NCBI GenBank assembly: GCA_027489955.1 | Contig: JAIXYZ010000013.1 | Location: 682,001-746,000, forward strand | Direction: 5' to 3' | Source of the DNA: Hyphomicrobiales bacterium | GTDB taxonomy: Bacteria > Pseudomonadota > Alphaproteobacteria > Rhizobiales > Beijerinckiaceae | DNA: 64,000 nucleotides | Shown here: piece by piece, positions 57,802-64,000 of the stretch | How the letters are laid out: the number at the start of each line of letters is the position of its first letter | How positions within the stretch are numbered: the first letter of the stretch is position 1 | Translations under genes and position numbers: made by a program | The notes under the pieces: generated by a model | The model's input: only the letters and a program-made list of their open reading frames with translations | The model's database searches: none | Told to the model about the DNA's origin: nothing

Positions 57802-58514
57802 CAGCCGATTCCCTTTTCCGCAAGCTTCGCGCGAGCCCGCCGCGACACGAGCACCGTGACGGCGACCGTGGCCGCAAGGCCAAGGCCCAGTGAAATCCAT
57901 TCGACCGGCCCCGCTTCGCCCTGCGTCACCGCCTTGCCTACGACGCCGAGATAGACGTTCAACGCGGCGCCCGGGAGAATGCCGGCGAAGGTGGAGATGA
58001 GGTAGGTCCGCGTCGACACCTCGGTGATGCCCAGCAGGTAGTTCTGGACGTTGAACGGCACGAGCGGGCTCAGGCGCAGCAGCGCGAGCGTCGTCCACGG
58101 CTCTTCCTCGACCGCCTCGGTCGCGGCCTTCATCGCAGGACGGCGCCGGATGATACGGTCCACCTTCGCCCCGGCGACGTATCGCCCGATGAGAAACGCG
58201 ATATAGGCGCCCACCGTCGCCACCACGGTGACGAGCGGCAGCGCCCACCAGCCATAGGCGACACCTGCCGCGATGGAGATCGGCGAGGCGGGGACCAGCA
58301 GCAGCATCATCACGATGTATGCCGCGCAGAATGCGAGGATGCCCAAGGCTCCCAGCCCCCCGATCCACTCGCTGAACCGCGTGACCCAGTCGCCGAGCGG
58401 AAGGAAGGCGAGGGCGAATCCGATGGCCAGCACGAAGGCCGCGACCGCGGTCCAGAACAGGACCGCCGCGCGATCGTCGCCTTCGGCATTGCTGTCCTGG
58501 CTCATCGCGGACAT
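57801..58514 (-). CDS. VTT domain membrane protein (TVP38/TMEM64 family)
   Basis: 237 residues from ATG 58514; the frame is open to 58661 but the extra segment is low-complexity and lacks a good start. About five hydrophobic segments and the family block LRLSPLVPFNVQNYLLGITEV. VTT proteins are linked to lipid scrambling or envelope integrity. Coupled with the PLD-like gene by a 1-nt overlap. Confidence 0.88.
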   Translation of the reverse strand: MSAMSQDSNAEGDDRAAVLFWTAVAAFVLAIGFALAFLPLGDWVTRFSEWIGGLGALGILAFCAAYIVMMLLLVPASPISIAAGVAYGWWALPLVTVVATVGAYIAFLIGRYVAGAKVDRIIRRRPAMKAATEAVEEEPWTTLALLRLSPLVPFNVQNYLLGITEVSTRTYLISTFAGILPGAALNVYLGVVGKAVTQGEAGPVEWISLGLGLAATVAVTVLVSRRARAKLAEKGIG

Positions 58515-58671
58515 GGCGTAGCCGCGCCGGTTCCGGGGAAATGGGTCATCACGCCTCCTTGCGGGAAGCGAACGCGCGGGCGCCCGTGGGGTTCCCGCCT
58601 CGTTTGCTCCGCCGCCTTTGCGCTGGCCTGCCGACGCGGCCCTTGGTAGGTTCTCGTTCAAGTGAAAATCG

Positions 58672-59787
58672 ATGAGCGCTCCAGGTTCGCCGGAGAGCGC
58701 CGAAGGATCAGCCTTGCCGATGAGCGAGGATCGCCATGCCGCCGGGGCTGCCCCGGCGGGGGGCCTGTCGCCGGGGGGCGGCAGGGCGGGGGGCCAGGCC
58801 GTGCGCGCCGCGACCTATGCGGCCCTCGATCTGGGCACGAACAATTGCCGCCTCCTCATCGCCCAGCCTTCTCCCCACGGATTCAGGGTCGTGGACGCGT
58901 TCTCGCGGATCGTGCGGCTCGGCGAGGGCGTGGTCTCCACCAACCGCCTCGGTGACGACGCCATGCGTCGGTCCGTCGACGCGCTGCGCGTCTGCGCCGC
59001 CAAGATCAGCAACCGCCAGGCGACGCGCACCCGCCTCGTCGCCACCGAGGCCTGCCGCCTCGCGGCAAACGGATCGGAATTCGTCGCCCGGGTCGAGGCC
59101 GAGACCGGCCTGCAGCTTGAGATCGTGGACCGCGAGACCGAGGCTCATCTTGCCGCCGCCGGCTGCGCCAGCCTTGCCGATCCGGATGCCGAGGGCCTCG
59201 TCCTGTTCGACATCGGCGGCGGATCGACCGAGATCGTCTGGCTGGCCGGGCGCCAGCATCGGGGCTCCGTCGCCGAGCGCGTGCGGGAATGGACCTCCCT
59301 GCCGGCCGGTGTCGTCACCCTGGCCGAGCGCCATGGCGGCCGCGACGTCACGCCGGCGATCTTCGAGGCCATGGTCGCCGAGGTGACGGGGCTGCTCGCA
59401 GATTTCGCCGCCCGCGCAGGCAAGGCCGCATCCTCGCACCGTTTCCACCTCTTGGGCACGTCCGGCACCGTGACCACGATCGCCGGCGTGCACCTGGACC
59501 TGCCGCGCTACGACCGCAGGCTGGTGGATGGCCTCTGGATGGGCGAGCGGGAGGTCGACGCGGTGCTGGAGCGCCTGCTGGCGATGAGCTTCGAGGAGCG
59601 CGCTGCCAATCCCTGCATCGGCCAGGATCGCGCGGACCTCGTGATCGCGGGCTGCGCCATCCTGGAGGCGATCCGCCGCAGGTTCCCCGCGCCGCGGATC
59701 CGCATCGCAGACCGCGGCCTGCGCGAAGGCATGCTCATGAAGATGATGCGCGAGGACGGCGTCTGGCGCCGCAAGGGGCGCCGATGA
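58672..59787 (+). CDS. Ppx/GppA family exopolyphosphatase/pppGpp phosphatase
   Basis: 371 residues (ATG 58720 is an alternative start). Actin-like phosphatase domain beginning [16 protein letters not shown], with [29 protein letters not shown] and [12 protein letters not shown]. Acts on polyphosphate or pppGpp. Its stop overlaps rlmE as ATGA. Confidence 0.9.
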   Translation: MSAPGSPESAEGSALPMSEDRHAAGAAPAGGLSPGGGRAGGQAVRAATYAALDLGTNNCRLLIAQPSPHGFRVVDAFSRIVRLGEGVVSTNRLGDDAMRRSVDALRVCAAKISNRQATRTRLVATEACRLAANGSEFVARVEAETGLQLEIVDRETEAHLAAAGCASLADPDAEGLVLFDIGGGSTEIVWLAGRQHRGSVAERVREWTSLPAGVVTLAERHGGRDVTPAIFEAMVAEVTGLLADFAARAGKAASSHRFHLLGTSGTVTTIAGVHLDLPRYDRRLVDGLWMGEREVDAVLERLLAMSFEERAANPCIGQDRADLVIAGCAILEAIRRRFPAPRIRIADRGLREGMLMKMMREDGVWRRKGRR

Positions 59788-60494
59788 CCGAGAAGAAGGG
59801 TGGCGGCCCCCGCAACCTCAAGGTCCGGGTCAAGACGGCCGGGAAGAGGAGCCTGTCCTCCAAGCTGTGGCTGGAGCGGCAGCTGAACGACCCTTATGTC
59901 GCCAGAGCCAAGGCAGAGGGCTGGCGCTCGCGCGCCGCGTTCAAGCTGCTGGAAATGGACGAGCGCTTCCACCTGCTGAAGCCGGGCGCGCGCGTGGTCG
60001 ATCTCGGGGCCGCTCCCGGCGGCTGGGCGCAGGTCGCTGCGCGCAAGATCGGGCTGGAGAAGGGCAGGGGCAAGATTGTCGGGATCGATCTCCTGGAGGT
60101 GGAGCCGATGGCCGGGGCCACCTTCATCGTGATGGATTTCATGGACGAGGCCGCCCCGGACAGGCTCAAGGAGCTGCTGGGCGGCGAGGCCGATGTGGTC
60201 ATGTCCGACATGGCCGCGAACGCGACAGGCCATCGCAAGACCGACCACCTCAAGATCATGGGCCTTGCAGAGGCCGCCGCCGCCTTCGCCCGCGAGGTTC
60301 TGGCGCCGGGCGGCGCGTTCCTCGCCAAGGTCCTGCAGGGCGGCACCGAGAATACGCTTCTGGCAGACCTCAAGCGGGATTTCGCCGTCGTCCGGCACGT
60401 GAAACCCGCCGCCAGCCGCGCGGATTCCTCCGAGCTCTACGTACTGGCGACGGGGTTCAGGGGAGCCAGTGCCGAGGCCGATTCCGCCGACTGA
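59784..60494 (+). CDS. rlmE: 23S rRNA 2'-O-ribose methyltransferase RlmE
   Basis: 236 residues. The FtsJ/RrmJ fold has SAM loop DLGAAPGGW (73-81) and the catalytic tetrad Lys54, Asp142, Lys182, Glu217. Methylates U2552 in the peptidyl transferase region. Coupled to the upstream ppx-like gene; stop 2 nt from the convergent SDR stop. Confidence 0.94.
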   Translation: MTEKKGGGPRNLKVRVKTAGKRSLSSKLWLERQLNDPYVARAKAEGWRSRAAFKLLEMDERFHLLKPGARVVDLGAAPGGWAQVAARKIGLEKGRGKIVGIDLLEVEPMAGATFIVMDFMDEAAPDRLKELLGGEADVVMSDMAANATGHRKTDHLKIMGLAEAAAAFAREVLAPGGAFLAKVLQGGTENTLLADLKRDFAVVRHVKPAASRADSSELYVLATGFRGASAEADSAD

Positions 60495-60496
60495 CC

Positions 60497-61333
60497 TCAG
60501 GTCGGCGTGCCGCCATTGGGATGGATCACCTGCCCGGTGATGTAGGATGCATCCTCGCTCGCCAGGAAGATGAAGGCCGGGGCGACCTCGTTGGGCTGGC
60601 CCGGCCTGCCCATCGGTGCGCTGGAGCCGTGCTCCGCCGTCTTTTCCTCGTCGAAGGAGGCCGGGATTAGCGGCGTCCAGATCGGCCCGGGCGCCACGGC
60701 ATTCACTCGGATTCCGTCTGACGCCAGCCTCTGCGACAGCGAGCGCGTATAGGTGAGGATCGCGCCCTTCGTCGCCGAATAGTCTAGGAGCTGCTCATGG
60801 CCCTGGAAGGCGGTGATCGAGGTCGTGTTGATGATCGAGGCGCCGCGCTTCAGGTGCGGCATGGCCGCCTTCACCATGAAGAAGAAGCTGTAGATGTTGG
60901 TGCGGAAGGTCCGCTCCAGGCTTTCCTCGGTGAAGTCGGCCGGATCGTCCCGCGTGTGCTGCTCGGCGGCGTTGTTGATGAGCACGTCGATCCGCCCGAA
61001 GCGCTCCATCGTCTGCCGCACCGCCTCCTGGCAGACCTTCTCCGAGCCTACGTCCCCGGCGATGGCCAGCGCCGCGCCGCCTTCGCGGGAGATGGCCTCC
61101 ACGGTTTCGTTCGCGTCGTCGGTCTCGTCCAGGTAGACGAAGGCGACGTCGGCCCCCTCCCGGGCCGCCGCCACGGCGACGGCGCGGCCGATCCCGCTGT
61201 CGCCGCCGGTGATGAGCACCACCTTGCCGTCGAGCCGGCCGGAGCCGGGAAAGCGCGGCTCGTATTCGGGGCGCGGGTGCATCTCGGCCTCTCGGCCGGG
61301 CTGGTGCGACTGCGACTGGGCGGGCATCGTCAT
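60497..61333 (-). CDS. SDR family oxidoreductase (YghA/glucose-1-dehydrogenase-like)
   Basis: 278 residues from ATG 61333 (GAGGAG upstream). NAD(P) loop TGGDSGIGRAVA, NNAAEQ and the catalytic YSATK. The N-terminal extension QSQSHQPGREAEMHPRP is typical of the stress-induced subgroup related to YghA/YhdF. Substrate unknown. Confidence 0.88.
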   Translation of the reverse strand: MTMPAQSQSHQPGREAEMHPRPEYEPRFPGSGRLDGKVVLITGGDSGIGRAVAVAAAREGADVAFVYLDETDDANETVEAISREGGAALAIAGDVGSEKVCQEAVRQTMERFGRIDVLINNAAEQHTRDDPADFTEESLERTFRTNIYSFFFMVKAAMPHLKRGASIINTTSITAFQGHEQLLDYSATKGAILTYTRSLSQRLASDGIRVNAVAPGPIWTPLIPASFDEEKTAEHGSSAPMGRPGQPNEVAPAFIFLASEDASYITGQVIHPNGGTPT

Positions 61334-61409
61334 GGCGGCTCTCCTCGTTCGGGGGGCGTGGGGCCAACGGCCCCCGACGCGAGGTGTTCCGCAACGACGC
61401 GCTAGCGCC

Positions 61410-62849
61410 TCAGTGCTCGTGGGGCTTGGTGTCCTGCACCGCCTCGGCCGTGGCGCGGCGGGAGCTGAACCGGTGGCCCGACACCTCCGCTCCCGCATCG
61501 GCCGGCAGCCTCGCCATGACGAAGACCGACAGGATGGAGACCGCCGACACGGCGAGGAAGGCGGGCGAGAAGTCGGTGAAGTCCGGGGAGGCATTGCCCC
61601 GCAGCTGCGCCGACATTTCCAGCACGAAGGCGCCGAAGGCGACGCCGACCGAGAGCGACAGCTGCTGGGCGACGTTGGCGAGGCTGGTCGCGTAGCTCAT
61701 CTCGCGGTTCGAGACGTCGGCATAGCCCAGCGCGTTGATGGCGGTGAATTGCAGCGAGCGCAGGCAGCCGCCGAAGAAGAGGGCCGCGAGCATCACGAAA
61801 TGCGGCGTCTGGGGCGTGAACAGGGCATTGGCGCCGATGAAGGCGCCGGCGATGACCGAGTTGATCAGCAGGACCCGCTTGAAGCCGAAGCGCCGCAGGG
61901 CCTTGTTCGCCACGGTCTTGACGAAGAGGGCGCCGGCCGCGGCGGCGAAAGTCAGGAGGCCCGATTGCAGCGGGTTCATGCCGAAGCCGAGCTGGAGCAT
62001 CAGCGGCAGCAGGAAGGGCACGGCCCCCACGCCGACGCGGAAGATCGAGCCGCCGACGACGCTGGCGCGGAACGTGGGGATGCGCAGGAGCCCCAAATTG
62101 AGCACGGGGGCTTCGATCCTGCGGGAATGGCGCAGATACAGCGCCAGGAACAGGAAACCTGCCAGCGACATCAGCACCGACGCCCAGCCCGGGATGAGGT
62201 GGCGGCCGCCGGTGGCGAGGCCCAGCATCAGGGAGGCAAAGCCCAGCCCCGCCAGGAGGAAGCCGCGCACGTCCAGAGGCGGCACGTCCTCCTCCCGCAC
62301 GTTCTCGATGAAGATCGTGGCGAGCGCGATCCCGACGATGCCGATGGGGATGTTGATGAAGAAGATCCAGCGCCAGTCGAAATAGGTGGTGATGAAGCCG
62401 CCCAGCGGCGGGCCGACCACGGGCCCCACCATGGCCGGCACGGTGAGATAGGCGAGGGCGGCCACCATCTCCGATTTCGGCACGCTGCGCAGGATGACGA
62501 GGCGCCCGACGGGCACCATCATCGCGCCGCCGAGGCCTTGCACGAAGCGGGCTGCCACGAAGTGCGGCAGCGTCTGGGAGATGGCGCACAGGATCGAGCC
62601 GAGCATGAAGACCGCAAGCGCGCTGCGGAACACGGTGCGGGCGCCGAACCGGTCGGCCATCCATCCGCTGATCGGGATGAAGATCGCGAGGCTGACGAGA
62701 TAGGACGTGAGCGCGAGCTTGAGCGAGATCGGGTCCTCTCCCAGATCGGCGGCGATCGCGGGGAGGGACGTGGCGATGACGGTCGAGTCGGTGTTCTCCA
62801 TGAACAGCGCGCAGGCGACGATCAGGGGAACGAGCGGAATCCGCTTCAC
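61410..62849 (-). CDS. MFS transporter, DHA2 (EmrB/QacA-like) family
   Basis: 479 residues with about thirteen to fourteen hydrophobic segments. The opening FMENTDSTVIATSLPAIA and the TM5 region VPAMVGPVVGPPLGGFI are DHA2 hallmarks. Likely drug or metabolite export by proton antiport. The SDR gene is 76 nt downstream on the same strand, with a GGGGCC/GGCCCC hairpin (61360-61374) between them. Confidence 0.9.
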   Translation of the reverse strand: MKRIPLVPLIVACALFMENTDSTVIATSLPAIAADLGEDPISLKLALTSYLVSLAIFIPISGWMADRFGARTVFRSALAVFMLGSILCAISQTLPHFVAARFVQGLGGAMMVPVGRLVILRSVPKSEMVAALAYLTVPAMVGPVVGPPLGGFITTYFDWRWIFFINIPIGIVGIALATIFIENVREEDVPPLDVRGFLLAGLGFASLMLGLATGGRHLIPGWASVLMSLAGFLFLALYLRHSRRIEAPVLNLGLLRIPTFRASVVGGSIFRVGVGAVPFLLPLMLQLGFGMNPLQSGLLTFAAAAGALFVKTVANKALRRFGFKRVLLINSVIAGAFIGANALFTPQTPHFVMLAALFFGGCLRSLQFTAINALGYADVSNREMSYATSLANVAQQLSLSVGVAFGAFVLEMSAQLRGNASPDFTDFSPAFLAVSAVSILSVFVMARLPADAGAEVSGHRFSSRRATAEAVQDTKPHEH

Positions 62850-63072
62850 GCGTGGGCCCGGCTGGCAAGAGATGTGAACGCCGTCATACCATCGTCATCC
62901 CGAGGCAGGAATGCAGAGAGCGGGAAAGGGTCTGCATATTGTGCAGGCGTCGCCTCCGACGCACGAGATACGCTTTGCTTTGCCGCTGCCGCCGTGATAT
63001 CCGCCGGCGTCAACTCCATTCGGGCGAGGCGGCGAAATGCCCCCGCGGACCCCTCCAGACCGGGCGTTGACG

Positions 63073-64000
<928 letters not shown>

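Overview
The window is about 64 kb of high-GC chromosome with dense, short-spaced genes and no insertion sequence, phage gene, rRNA or CRISPR array. Gene content and order point to an alphaproteobacterium, most likely Hyphomicrobiales (Rhizobiales). The supporting evidence is the fabD-fabG-acpP-fabF-mltG-yicC-gmk block facing lptF-lptG-lptD-pdxA-rsmA, a single long Rel/SpoT next to rpoZ, pepA-holC, ppx-rlmE, an ATP-dependent ligase with its partner exonuclease, and an Irr-type iron control element. The species cannot be named from the sequence alone. Non-ATG starts (GTG, TTG) and 1 to 4 nt stop/start overlaps are common.

Layout. 1-5.9 kb: repair ligase (cut by the window edge) and its nuclease, a small exported His-rich protein, a TPR methyltransferase, a NYN-domain protein, pyrE and a small exported hydrolase. 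5.9-8.7 kb: rsh and rpoZ. 8.9-15.5 kb: type II fatty acid synthesis genes, then mltG, yicC and gmk. 15.5-22.2 kb: LPS transport genes lptF, lptG and lptD, then pdxA and rsmA, with every junction overlapping. 22.4-26.3 kb: pepA, holC, an S10-type carboxypeptidase and a lipoprotein. 26.3-28.5 kb: a YeeE-type sulfur transporter and an exported two-domain sulfurtransferase. 28.6-34 kb: an ABC-F ATPase, a small membrane-anchored protein behind two DnaA-box-like sites, a chemoreceptor and a Crp/Fnr regulator. 34-38 kb: an AsmA-like protein and acetoacetyl-CoA synthetase. 38-42.2 kb: iron(III) transport genes fbpA and fbpB with an ICE-like operator, and an MFS exporter. 42.3 kb: tRNA-Gln(CUG). 42.4-45.4 kb: a DUF2254 membrane protein and pyruvate kinase.

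The main accessory region is 45.5-55.4 kb. A tripartite tricarboxylate-type transporter (tctC, tctB, tctA) diverges from a seven-gene operon: an IclR-family regulator, an AroE-like dehydrogenase, an FAH-family hydrolase, denD, otnK, otnC and otnI. The last four match the known D-erythronate route to dihydroxyacetone phosphate. The first two enzymes are extra and suggest that a different or larger substrate feeds the route. The intergenic region carries two promoter-like boxes, each followed at almost the same distance by an inverted repeat containing the IclR-type half-site TGGAAA.

55.4-64 kb: an endonuclease/exonuclease/phosphatase-family protein, a phospholipase D-like protein and a VTT membrane protein; ppx/gppA and rlmE; an SDR dehydrogenase and a DHA2-type MFS pump; and the start of guaB, cut by the window end.
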